Below are positions 1 to 10,010 of a DNA stretch of 64,000 nt, in pieces. The translations under genes and the position numbers were made by a program. Every line of letters begins with the position of its first letter. Within the stretch, counting starts at the first letter, position 1. The stretch is taken from positions 136,205,747-136,269,746 of the forward strand of contig OY720636.1 in assembly GCA_963169105.1 (NCBI GenBank), in the 5' to 3' direction. Source of the stretch: Ceriagrion tenellum. Lineage: Eukaryota; Arthropoda; Insecta; Odonata; Coenagrionidae. The notes beneath the pieces were generated by a model. It had not been told where the DNA came from. It did not search any database and was given only the letters and a program-made list of their open reading frames with translations.

Positions 1-600
1 GAATTAAAAAACTACTTCGTATTTTACTTCGAATGAAGCGCGGTTAATCGGCTGGACCATCTTGACTAATTTAGCTAAACCGATCGGAGAAAATGGTCTT
101 CACTAACGGTTAGCGTGGGCTTTTGATGCTCTCTGAGCTCAAATGCAACATTTAATCATACAAATGCTTTAAAAAATAGTGGTTTCTAGGTGTGTGTTGG
201 CCTTCTCATCGATCACGCAGAGCCAAAAAAACCCATTGAGCTAAAATTATGAATGAACAAAGCTAATATTATGCGTTCAAACATGGGCCCATGACCGTCG
301 TGAAATTTTCCACCACTTCAATATTACGGTCATACGCAACATATTCGAGGATAAGGTCCAATATATGTCATTTAAATAGTTATTTTTCCACAGAAGATTT
401 CCGTTGTTGGTAGACGTAACTTAAAGGTAACACTTGAGTCTATTTTAAGTTCTCCTTTGGAAAAATTGGATTTTTTAGATTGTAAATCACATGTATTATT
501 TCTACATTAAATACTCATATTTCCTGTACACAAAAAACATGCCTGAGAAAAGAAAAAGCAAATTTTCTCAAAGATTTATTAAGCCAAGGGCAATGTCCTC
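1..600. other. Intergenic, no gene seen
   Basis: AT-rich sequence without recognisable domains. A 74-codon open frame beginning at 491 has no family resemblance and composition typical of chance frames. Confidence 0.6.
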
Positions 601-620
601 CTTGCGGAAAAATGGATCTC

Positions 621-697
621 AGGCACGACTACATGTACACCATTGGGATAATATTCGCCATGAAAAAAAATCATTTGGCATGACCTGTATTCGAACC
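621..697 (-). repeat. tRNA-derived SINE, copy 1 of an inverted pair
   Basis: On the minus strand this has a tRNA B-box-like motif (GGTTCGAATAC near 689-697) followed by a body that matches, base for base with small changes, the plus-strand copy at 722-801: an ATGATTTT tract, CATGGC, CCCAATGG and TGTACAT in the same order. A polymerase III B box plus a shared body in two orientations points to a tRNA-derived SINE. The A box is not clearly recognisable, so the copy is probably truncated. Confidence 0.6.
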
Positions 698-721
698 TGG
701 ATCTCTCATTATTGAAGATAC

Positions 722-830
722 GGATTCAAATCCCGGTCAATTCATATGATTTTGTTCATGGCATATTTCATCCCATTGGTATACATCTATGCACCCGTGC
801 TAGTGAGAGTTTACCACATAATATGCATTG
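722..830 (+). repeat. tRNA-derived SINE, copy 2 of an inverted pair
   Basis: Plus-strand partner of the copy at 621-697. It starts with a B-box-like GGATTCAAATCC and continues through CATGGCATATTTC, CCCATTGG and TGCACCCGTGC to an AGTTTACCACATAAT tail. The tail block recurs at 3476-3525, so the family has at least three copies in the window. The two neighbouring copies face each other and could pair into a long stem if transcribed together. Confidence 0.6.
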
Positions 831-849
831 TTAATGCAGTTAATGGAAT

Positions 850-1297
850 ATTGGCAACGAGTACAGTTTGATACTACGTACTTTCAACGTACTTCTGAAA
901 CCCTGGAGGAAAATTAGGTGGGGTTAGCAGTTAACGCCAAAGGAATATCTTTCCAGCGCTTTTGTTTCAAAAAGCACGTTAAGCGCAATTATACCACACA
1001 AAATACCATAAAATTAGCCTTTAAACCGTACTAGGTACGAGTAACCAGCAAGTACTCTATACACTGACCATTACTAAACGATTCTGTACTCGCAATCCAC
1101 CGCAATTTCCTATAAAGTTTGCCTCTCCGATGCGAAAAGGTAGCGTGTCATAAGAAAATTTCTGAAACTGGAGTAAGATATGCAGTACAGGCTCAAAGCG
1201 TCCATCAAATAGCTGATTTTAGTACAAATAGAATGTAAATATCGTCATTTTCGCATGCTCCGTTCATCCTTTTCCGGCTTACATTAACAAGTACCCT
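850..1297. other. Intergenic, nothing recognised
   Basis: No coding family, RNA gene or repeat could be recognised here. Confidence 0.5.
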
Positions 1298-2410
1298 TTG
1301 ATAAATATTATGAATGATCATTTGGGTCTGGTTGCCAGGAACCCAAAATGGAAAAACTGTCCAGCTCCACCCGGTTGGCCCAAAATACCGATAAAAGGCC
1401 AGCATATCTCTGAATCCAAATGCCTAGTCCAGATTCCCCAAATATCCTTCCGCAAATCGGGCGAGCACATGAAAAGGGGAAAGAAAAACATGCTGGAGAA
1501 GGGATGGAAGATCACCAATTCGAATAAGAAAAGTGGAACATCCAAACCAAAGGAGATGCGTTTGTCTCCTGAGCAATAACACCACGAAGGGCTCTCCTTC
1601 TTATCCAGGATTTGGCCATACTTTTGTGTATCCATTTTTTTTATTTGGGAGGTCAAGGGAGAGGAAGTAAAAAAGAAAACATCCGTATACCTCGAAAAAC
1701 CTCTCAGCCGCTGAGTCACATATCCGTTGCGTTGCGCGAGCGAGTTTTCCTGTGTTTATCGGTGTTGGGTTCCTCCTTTCGTCGGTGGGGATGTTAATTC
1801 TTTTATGGCGTCGGTCTTATGGATGATCCGTACGTAGGCGATGTAATATACGACGGCTTTGGGAGCTCTATTATTCTCCTCGCGGAAAGCTGGAACCCCA
1901 CTCTCCTCCCACCCTCCCCCACCTCACCCCCCCCCCGTCTGTCTTCTTCCCTCTTCTGCCCGTCGGCCTTATGCATGCAAACCACGCGGGATCATTTTAG
2001 GGCGCATATTTCACAAGTAAAAGGACGTGAAGGGAAGATGAGGGCGTCGAGCGCCTGCTTTTCCCCTTGCCCGCTCGTAGAAGGGAGAGAGCCCATATTC
2101 CAACGCCTATGGCCCGAATGAGTTCATTTGCATGGCGAAGGAGGAGAACTGTCTAGCCCTGCCTAGCCTCGCATAAAATGCCAAGTTTAAAACCTTACGC
2201 GCTACGCGAGAATGTATTCTTGCACATTGTATATTTTCCAGGGGTCATTTTTACCAAAGAGCGTGCTAACCCGAGGCAATGCCGGAGGAACTTTCGGGTC
2301 ATCTCCGCATTCTCGGTCCGCGTTTTGCACATTTGGCGAAATTTCGAATCGGGATCCCGAGATAGTAAAAATGTCGGTAACGTTTCCGTTGCAGTATCAG
2401 TAGCCTAAAC
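1298..2410. other. GC-richer patch with overlapping chance ORFs
   Basis: This stretch is less AT-rich than its surroundings, CpG-containing from about 1710 to 2350, and carries a pyrimidine run near 1895-1955. Open frames of 60-133 codons overlap on both strands (for example 1298-1579 plus and 1318-1719 minus), which is what GC-richer DNA gives by chance. No domain is visible in any of them. A promoter or untranslated exon is possible but unsupported. Confidence 0.4.
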
Positions 2411-3475
2411 TTTATCACACTTCTTTTTCGACTTTTTCTATTTCAATTGTGAATTTTTTATCTCATCATTGCACAAAGTTTGGTGTATATTTGATCCCTC
2501 TGCCATATGTTTTTCCCGCCATCGAAACTAGAAACCTAAAGCAGCGTAAAATACGACCACTGATTCACTATATCTTAGGTTGAACCTCATTTATTTCGCA
2601 GAGCTTTTGATTGACCAGCAAATACGACTATTTTTCATTTTTATATATTTTTCTTATAATGGCGAAGAAAAAATAAATTTGGACTACATATGGTTATCGT
2701 CAAAGGGATCTGTGCGTAGTAATTAAATTCAACCAAAGACATTGAGAAGTTTGACTATGTTGTAGTGCCTTCATTTTGGCCCTGAAATGTTTAGGAGAAT
2801 ATCTAAAAGTTTTCATAAAACTTCCTCGAGGTGTGATTTTATGAAAGATTACGAATTACGCTACAGTTGGATAGTAGAACGAAATTCCACACAAAAATCC
2901 ACATATTGATGGCAGTTTATGTGACTCAAGCAAACAAAGGCAGGAGAAATTATAGTCGGTAAATGCAATTAATACGATAAACGTGTGACTTCTTCTTTTT
3001 GATCACTAAATATATTTTATGACTCGTAAGCTTCACGGCAGGCGGATCTGAAAGAAGACTCACTGTTCTGATTCCGCAATCCAGGCCAGCTTATGCATGA
3101 TTCGAATACGGGGTTAAAGACTCCTTGAATTTTTCAACCGATAAAGAGCTGTGAATTGGTCCTGAGTTTGTATAACATTACCGTAAATGGTGAAAATAGA
3201 CCGTTAACTTGATTAATGGCTCTCATCACTTTTTGGCGGAGATACAATTCCAGTACTTATTTATGCTTCATGAAATTGAAGCGTGTTCGATATGGTTAAT
3301 TTTAGTTTTCACTTCCCATTATCTTTTTAATAAATGCGTAATAGAGAGCAACTCTAGTAGACGCAAGTGATAAATAACCTAACACCATAGTGGCAGAGAT
3401 AAAAACTACCAAGTAGAGTTTTATGAATTCTAGGCTTTATGATAAACAATACCGATAGGCCAGGGTTGAAAAAAG
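2411..3475. other. Intergenic, nothing recognised
   Basis: AT-rich with no recognisable gene, RNA or element ends. Confidence 0.5.
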
Positions 3476-3525
3476 GTATATGCACCCGTGCGAGTGACCT
3501 CGTACCACATCATTTGTTACATGCA
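3476..3525 (+). repeat. SINE tail fragment, third copy of the 722-830 family
   Basis: The block TATGCACCCGTGCGAGTGA followed by TACCACATCATTTG matches the tail of the SINE copy at 722-830 (TGCACCCGTGC, AGTGAGAG, TACCACATAAT). Only the tail part is present. Confidence 0.55.
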
Positions 3526-3969
3526 ATGTTTGGAAATACCGATAGGGTTACACACATGAAGAAACAGAATCTTGAATGCATTTGATTTTTGTCTCTATTG
3601 TGGAATTCGATAGTGATATCAGAACGAGAAACTAGTTTTTACAGTCCCTCCGTATATCAGGACATTTTGAGTTGATTTGTGGCCTCAGCACGCATCATTG
3701 CAGCTCTTAAAAGACTGCATTTCTTTTAGAAATCCTTGTTGAGTGAAGTTTGAGTTATTAAATTCAAATAATGATAATTTTTTTTATATTTTGTCAGTTC
3801 ATAACAAGTAGCACATGGCTTTGAGTGTGTTGGGGGAAAATAAGCAAGGACATGAAGAATGGACGCCAAATATAATATGCAGTTGTGACTCTGCTGTTTC
3901 ACATTCAACTATGAAAACATTATTGGCAATTAAACAAACAAATTATGCATGTTCTAATAGATTTTAGGG

Positions 3970-4000
3970 CTGATGATTGCCTTGGTGACGACACCAAACG
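3970..4000 (+). other. Hammerhead-like loop core (CTGATGA ... stem ... AAAC)
   Basis: CTGATGA is followed by a spacer, a short perfect stem (TTGGTG / CACCAA with an ACGA loop) and AAACG. This is the same plan as the loops of the foldbacks at 33182, 53216 and 57581, but no long flanking arms are evident and GAAA is reduced to AAA. It is probably a decayed relative. Confidence 0.35.
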
Positions 4001-4739
4001 TATATTAAATTAATGGTAAAAATATAAAGTTTATTTATTTTATAAGATAACATTAATCGTCAGAAAAGTGAGATGTTCAATTTTTTATATCTCACATTTT
4101 CTGTTGAACATACTCTCCACCGCCAGCAATCGATTCAGCAAGCGCCGGTTTAGGACGTAATCATTTATGCTGTACATATATGTTTTGGTCAAAGATACGG
4201 AATAAAAAGTCAGAGATGGGCATAAATGTAATAATAGTAATAATCACCTTGCAAACAATACAGAACTTCAGGCTGCCCTTAGGCTACTTAGATCCAATTA
4301 TTGATGCTATTAACTTAAGCTATCATTTTCAATGGTACCTACAGACCTTGAAGCTAAATTATTTGCAATATCCAAATCTGACCTTTGCATCGTGAACCCT
4401 TGCGTGCCATTCCAACTATGAAACTTAATTTGCCGTGCAGATAATAGAGATGATCTATATCATACCGCATTGTTTGGGAACACAATGTCCTAACGTAATT
4501 CTAAAATAATCGATACAAAAAAAAAACGCGATATCTACAAGCCTTGGACTGTTCCGAGAAAACATGATACTTTAAATATACATACTAATATTCGAAGGCA
4601 ATCCGACTTCTTCATAAAAATATTACCTTTTGAAAACACCCGCTTGAATGACGGTGGTATGCTTTCAACAACGGAACCATTTGTATAAAAATCTATCAGT
4701 ATGCATTAAAAAGGTCAATGAAACCTACTTACATGGTGA
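4001..4739. other. Intergenic, nothing recognised
   Basis: AT-rich. A 71-codon frame at 4180-4395 shows no family resemblance. Confidence 0.5.
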
Positions 4740-4800
4740 AATACACACCAACATAATACCCTGCAATACACCTACAGGGTTTGTGGCAGGGAGAAATCGA
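4740..4800 (-). repeat. LINE 3' tail fragment
   Basis: Read on the minus strand, CCCTGCCACAAACCC is followed by TGCAGGGTATTATG. This matches the 3' tail of the LINE fragment at 36035-36580 (CCCCTGCCATACGC then CGCAGGGTATTATGTAG). Only the tail is present; no reverse-transcriptase residues are visible upstream. Confidence 0.45.
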
Positions 4801-5056
4801 CCGACATATATCCTAAAATCAAATATATATAACCGACATATTCTAAAATCAAATAAATTCTATTAAAAAATTATGCGAACAATTATTATGATAAACCTCG
4901 TGTACCGACTGCTTGTAGCCTTTGGCAAGACCCTTTAGACGAGATGTAATTCCTCGTTTTATACTTGTTCAGTCACTTATGCTCAAAGAAATAACTCAGT
5001 AAATTCGACCTGTACGAATTTAGTCAACTTCGGTAGGTCTTCAAGCACTTCTAATA

Positions 5057-6009
5057 CGAGGGGCATTTTATAAATATTGCACAGGTTGGTACCACTGCGG
5101 GATAGATAACGCTGCAACAATGAGCAATACGTCAGTTGCAGTTCAAAGCTTGAGGAAGAAGTGTGTTATTTTGATTCATTTGTAGTGTATCGCATTTTTA
5201 AGTTACGCGACTTTGAAATGGAGCCTGCACGTGTCTCGGGTACTGTGACTATTGAAGACCAACGGGCATACATTAAGATTGAAACTTTACGTGGAAAAAA
5301 CCCGACAGAAATCCACAGTGCTTTAAGTGAGGTTTGTGGTGAGTTAACAGTGGACCGTAGTACAGTTTCTCGTTGGTCTAAACGTTTTCGTCCATCCCCA
5401 CGGATGGACGGAAAGGTCCATCTTCCCCACGACCAAACAAATGTCGACGAGCACAATCAAAGGTCAAACAAATGATGATCTTTGCATACGATAACCAAGG
5501 AATCATCATGACAGACAGGGTTCCGTGTGGAAAAAGTGTCACAGCAGTTTACTATCGTGATTTCATGCAGAATCTGCGTAGAAAAATGAACAAGAACCGA
5601 CCTCAGTTGCTCAACGCTAGACCACTCATTCTCCATGACAATGCTCGTCCGCACATTGGACATGTCGTAACCGAAAAGCTACGCGAATACGGTTGGGAGG
5701 TGCTGCCTCATCCTCCCTACAGCCCGGGCATGAGTCCACCAGACTTCGACCTATTCCCAAAGTTGAAACAACCTATGCGTGGACGTCGTTTTCCATCTCT
5801 GGAAGAGCTTTATACCGCCGTTACCCGAGCCATCCGCCAGATGAACAAAGATGGTATCCTCGATGGTATAGTAAGGCTTCCGACTCGTTGGGATTCGGTC
5901 ATTGAGAAGCAGGGAGACTATATTGAAGGAATGTAAAGAGATATTTCTGTAAAAATAAAAAATGAAAGTAAAAAAAAAATTTTGTGCATTATTTATGAAA
6001 TGATCCTCG
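5057..6009 (+). mobile_element. Internally deleted mariner transposon
   Basis: The ends are inverted repeats of about 30 bp: CGAGGGGCATTTTATAAATA on the left and, read from the other side, CGAGGATCATTTCATAAATA on the right. Both are flanked by TA (5055-5056 and 6010-6011), the Tc1/mariner target duplication. The body encodes an N-terminal helix-turn-helix region and a C-terminal catalytic region of a mariner transposase in two different frames. At 953 bp it is shorter than the usual 1.3 kb or so, because the middle of the transposase gene is missing. With intact ends it could be moved only by a transposase made elsewhere. Confidence 0.93.
5218..5936 (+). pseudogene. Mariner (DD34D) transposase, internally deleted and frameshifted
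   Basis: The first part (ATG at 5218, stop at 5473-5475) carries the DNA-binding half: a helix-turn-helix with the LRGKNPTEIHSAL and DRSTVSRWSKRF helices. The second part (5472-5936, different frame) begins in the catalytic core and has LILHDNARPH and, 34 residues after that aspartate, SPPDFDLF. This is the second-to-third catalytic spacing of mariner DD34D enzymes. The stretch with the first catalytic aspartate is missing, and the two parts overlap by ATGA, so the deletion also shifted the frame. The RW...C end motif is weakened (TRWDSVIEKQGDY). The gene cannot make an active enzyme. A GTG-initiated extension to 5161 is possible, but the ATG fits the family start better. Confidence 0.9.
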
Positions 6010-6011
6010 TA

Positions 6012-6845
6012 TTTCGGCCAAAGACTGCTCGTGGGAAACCATCTTAATCTTCCTTCAAGAAGCTATTAGTCTTCTTCGCGCCCGTTCATTTTCCGTACTC
6101 TCTAGTAGATCAAGGAAAATACTAAGTACTATCTCTTATATAAACTTCAGATGGATAATTTAACCATCAATTTTAGATGAAATACAAATAGAGCCGAAAA
6201 CGGTTTCTACAAGAGATATATTTAAATCTATGATTATCACACGTCGTATCAATATCCTAATTCGTTTTGAACATAGTTGTGCAATAATTTAAAAAATATT
6301 CATATTTTGCTCATTGAGAATGAAGGTAACACTTGTAGAAATAAGCCTTGAAATCTATCTTACATCCCTAGTAGATTATCGACGGTCTCCAAATAGCTCG
6401 CAATTCACATCTTCCGCTCAAGTTTTGCCAGTGGTTGCTCCTTCTCTTTTTTTATCTCTCCGGACTGTCTATTATGAAGAGGCAGAGTGGTCTATTATTA
6501 GAGTCAAAACGTAAACTTCCTTTCGGATGAAGCTTAAGGCCACGGAGTATTTGGACTAGACGCGGAGGCAGAATGAACCGAGAGAGAAGGGAGGCGACGC
6601 AGGGCTGTAGGTAAATTCGCGTGGGAAAAAAATCTTAAAGAGGTCATAGCCGGTTGCCAGGGCACGTGAGAGATTTATTCAAAAGGAGGTGAGGGGGAGT
6701 TTTTGGGAAGAGACGCGATGGGCGAAGGTGGGAGGGGCATCCTGGCCAACTGAGAGAAAAAAAATGAGTATCCCTGCCCCATCTTCTGGGCCCTCCTCAC
6801 GAACGCCATCCTGCTCTCAACTGCAGCCTCAACACTTCCCTTAGG
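6012..6845. other. Intergenic with a purine-rich patch
   Basis: 6012-6540 is plain AT-rich sequence. 6550-6750 is G/A-rich on the plus strand and gives an 84-codon minus frame (6675-6929) of low complexity without domains. No gene is supported. Confidence 0.5.
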
Positions 6846-7503
6846 GCAGTGAGTCCCAACCTTTTTTATGCCCCACTCCCCTAAAAAATAATATAATGTT
6901 CCCGCACTCCTTAACGCAATATCTCGCACCCTTGCGAGAGAAACTATTTATTTAAGAATAAAAGCGAAGGTGAACAAAAACAAATTTTTATCATCAATTT
7001 CTCACTATTTGTAAATATAAGCGAAACATATCAAAGGGAAAATATTGCAAAGAAGTAAAGTTGCATAAACTTCCAAAAATTACCTTTATTAAAAACACAA
7101 AATTGATTTTTTTCTATCACTTCCTGGACGGAGAGTAGGTATGCTTGAACCGCTCGAGATAAACTCTATCTCCTAACTAAGGGGTCTCGAGGTACGTAAA
7201 CAAACTGTTTTCGATTTTTGTGAGTTTTGCCACCCACTCGAAGCTTAAGTGGCTGATATATTGTCCATTGCGTCTCTAATCGCGATAAATAACTCCATCA
7301 ACAATATTTTCGCGATAAAAATAGGATTGGGAAGGATGCGTGAAATATTTACGAGTGGTTTAATAAACCAAAATCTCGGATTGTTTGCGATTGTCCTATA
7401 TGACTTCTTAGTTACCCTCCCGGGATTATTTCGAACGATTCAAACATAATCCCCCCCGGAATGGCATCTCTCCCCCTTCCCCTTAGAGTTTGAGCACCCC
7501 TAG
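6846..7503. mobile_element. Probable hAT-type MITE, interrupted by another element
   Basis: The left end CAGTGAGTCCCAACCTTTTT is close to a very widespread hAT terminal sequence. The right end, read inward on the minus strand, is CTAGGGGTGCTCAAACT, also of hAT style. Agreement between the two ends is only moderate by eye and no 8-bp target duplication was found, so the call is tentative. No transposase is visible. The inverted-repeat element at 7145-7443 sits inside it. Confidence 0.4.
7145..7443. mobile_element. Inverted-repeat (MITE-like) element, family copy 1
   Basis: Left end TTGAACCGCTCGAGATAA and right end (minus strand) TTGAATCGTTCGAAATAA form inverted repeats of about 40 bp that extend into a shared GTAACTAAG/CCTAACTAAG block. 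The interior matches the element at 20501-21266 over several blocks (for example CTCCATCAACAATATTT and TGGTTTAA). It has no coding capacity. The target duplication is unclear. Confidence 0.65.
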
Positions 7504-8200
7504 TTGTGACGCCCTGCCCTAGCGCATTCCTAGCTCTTTGCGAACTATCCCTCTCCACTCACCCTAGGACCTTACTTCCCCTTACCCTGTCTGCCGCGTG
7601 TGGGAGGAATAGGAGAGAAGGCCGGGGTACAAAAGGAGAATGGCGGTGCCATAAAATGCAGCGGCGAACACTTCCTCATGTTGCGCGCGTCCACCATGTT
7701 CCCCCACTGCCTCCGCCACGCAGACATTAATACAAAACGCAAGGGATGGGGAGAGAGAGAGAGAGAGATGGAGAAAGAGATATGTGTATTCCATTCCTCA
7801 GGGTGCCCTGCTTTGAAACCCGTCGTCCCCTAACATTTTTCCCCGCGGAGAAAAAAGAACGCAGCCCGTGGATATTAATGGAGAGGTGCTGCCGACGGCA
7901 TCTCTGCGGACCCGAAAATAAAGAATTCCACGGTCCAGATGAAAATGATCACGTGCAGGACGGAGGAATTATATTCGTAGGGGCGCGTTGCTGCGCGGAA
8001 CCATTTCAAGGGCTCTGCAAGAAGGGCCGAGGCCCGTCTTGGACGGTGACATGGGTGAGCGGAGTATAGTTTTAACGTGGGAACGGATGAAAACATACCG
8101 AAGGAAAGCGCATGAGAGAAATGGAGCCATAGACAATATTCTATACCAACCATGATGCGTTGAAAAACAATGCAGTAAATACACCAAAAACAAGAATCAC
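7504..8200. other. GC-richer patch with (GA)n microsatellite; no gene supported
   Basis: A (GA)n run lies at 7751-7768. Overlapping frames of 70-107 codons occur on both strands (7506-8153) and disagree with each other. They contain low-complexity runs from the microsatellite and no recognisable domain. Confidence 0.5.
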
Positions 8201-9377
8201 TTAAAATACTGGAAAGATAATATGATTATCATTAATTGCAGCTTTGTATTCAAAATCTTTCAACGAAAAAATTTGGCAGTGTGAATGCCTATTAGTTAGA
8301 GAAAGAAATTAAATATAATTTATTCAAAATACCATTACGAAAGCAGGGTTAATTAACTGAATATAGGTACATTTTTGTCTTGACAAAAGCAGGATCTGAG
8401 GAAATTTCTTCTTCCACCCTAATACTGTGAACAGTAGCAGAGTATGGTTCATAATTAGTTGCAAATAGCTACCCAAAATCCAATATTTCATTTAAAAATT
8501 CCATAGTTCGACGATTTTATCATTTTTCATTTTCTTAAACGTCATTCTTCTTTCAGTACAGTTTGCTATTGGTAGAAGTTATGGCCCAAATATCAAAGTT
8601 ATTACTGAGCAAGTACTGCCCTTCCTTAGAAATATTTGTGATACTGCTCCGGTGGCGACAGAGTAAAGCCTTTGCCTACTTTCACTCGTGGGTCCGATCG
8701 TGGTCCTTGCTCGTGAAACTTGTTGCATTTATTATAACTAAGTTAAATGGATGTTTGAGTTTTTATATTGTTGTTGTTCATACGCCCGATGGAAATGGTG
8801 ATGATAATGATAATTTCCGAGGTTCCGGAATAAATAAAATTAGTAACAAAATAAAGTTAGAGAAATTAATTTGAAATTTAAGGAGTAACACAGAGAAAAA
8901 TATTTGATAATTTGAAAAAACTCCTCACATATCATTTTATTCTAACATAATATTTATAAAAATTAAGAAAATAAAACTTGGCAATGAGTAACTTTCATTC
9001 CTCAATGTGTTTCGACTTTAAGGGCACAATCATTTGGTATAATTTACTCAGTGGACGTTACAAAGTTTTATTCACTTAACATCATGATGATATTCTACGA
9101 TATTTAGCCACACAACAGTGTTTATATTTATTTATGACTGTAAACGGACAATGTGAGAATTCTGGAAGGAGTTTGGCAACGATATGCCGGTTCTATTCTG
9201 AATTTGAACATGGCAACCAAATAGTTAAAATTACCACAAGGGCGAGAATGCAAAAAAATTCGTTACACATACGTGACATTACTCAAAACAGCAATCATGA
9301 AATCTGTTTTTTTGTTAGATGCACTCTTTTCTTTTCTTCTTCTCAATAATGAACTATGATCCTAGCATTTCTGGTAG
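8201..9377. other. Intergenic, nothing recognised
   Basis: AT-rich. The 103-codon frame at 8563-8874 shows no domain and ends in lysine/asparagine-rich chance sequence. Confidence 0.5.
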
Positions 9378-9564
9378 AACAATTATTACTTGTATTGTAT
9401 TTATCCTGGGTTGGATGGGACAGAACGGTCCCCTCTTTCCCCAACCCAGTTTACATACACAGACACCCATGTCCTGGGTAGATAATATTCTACCCAGGTG
9501 GGACTCCAACCCACAACCCTCGCGTTAGCAGGCAAGGACTTTACCCTGCCACCACCGGAGCCGA
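9378..9564 (-). repeat. tRNA-derived SINE
   Basis: On the minus strand, beginning near 9564, GGTGGTGGCAGGGTAAAGTCC resembles an A-box region. GGGTTGTGGGTTGGAGTCCC carries the B box at a tRNA-like distance, and CCCACCTGGGTAGAATA follows. The body then runs through GGGGAAAGAGGGGACC to a CCCAGGATAAATACAATACA tail at the low-coordinate end. The tail type recurs at 39125-39215. An (AT)n run at 9590-9606 lies just outside the head. Confidence 0.8.
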
Positions 9565-9589
9565 CATCGCAAGCGAAGTAATATACAAT

Positions 9590-9606
9590 TATATATATAT
9601 ATATAT
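9590..9606. repeat. (AT)n microsatellite
   Basis: Uninterrupted AT dinucleotides, just beyond the head of the SINE at 9378-9564. Confidence 0.95.
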
Positions 9607-10010
9607 TGAGTTACTCACGGTTGGCCTTATGAAAATGGGTTCCTCTCTGACTAGTCACACAATTATCTCCTTCGTAGAATGACATGTGAGGAAGAGCAGG
9701 AATCGAATGCGATGGCCGATATGAAATGTTCCCGTTTGAGAGAAAGGCGGGATCGGGGACGCGGCAGGAGCACCAAAGCGCTCTTCCTCTTGCGTCTTTG
9801 TGCACCGCAGCGAAGTGTCCGGAGAGTACAAATTCCATCTGCCAAAGGAGGAGCCGAGTCTCTCGTCAGATTCCTCTTCATTTTGGCGAAGGCTTTAATC
9901 TCTGAAAACATATCACGACCAACCCTTGAACGACGTGAAGTCCTTTGCGGTTATATACACGAAGGATTTCCGGCTTTGACGCGCACTCTACATTCACCAT
10001 GAAGGCAACA
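9607..10010. other. GC-richer patch, no gene supported
   Basis: Open frames overlap on both strands (107 codons plus at 9679-10002; 75 and 82 codons minus). They have arginine-rich low-complexity stretches and no domain. They may be chance frames in a CpG-containing patch. Confidence 0.45.

Noticed and set aside
1318..1719. 133-codon minus frame overlapping a 93-codon plus frame
   Set aside because: Mutually exclusive frames without domain, splice context or codon pattern to favour either.
9378..9564. A functional tRNA gene
   Set aside because: Only A- and B-box-like promoter elements are present; the body and tail are those of a SINE and no cloverleaf closes.
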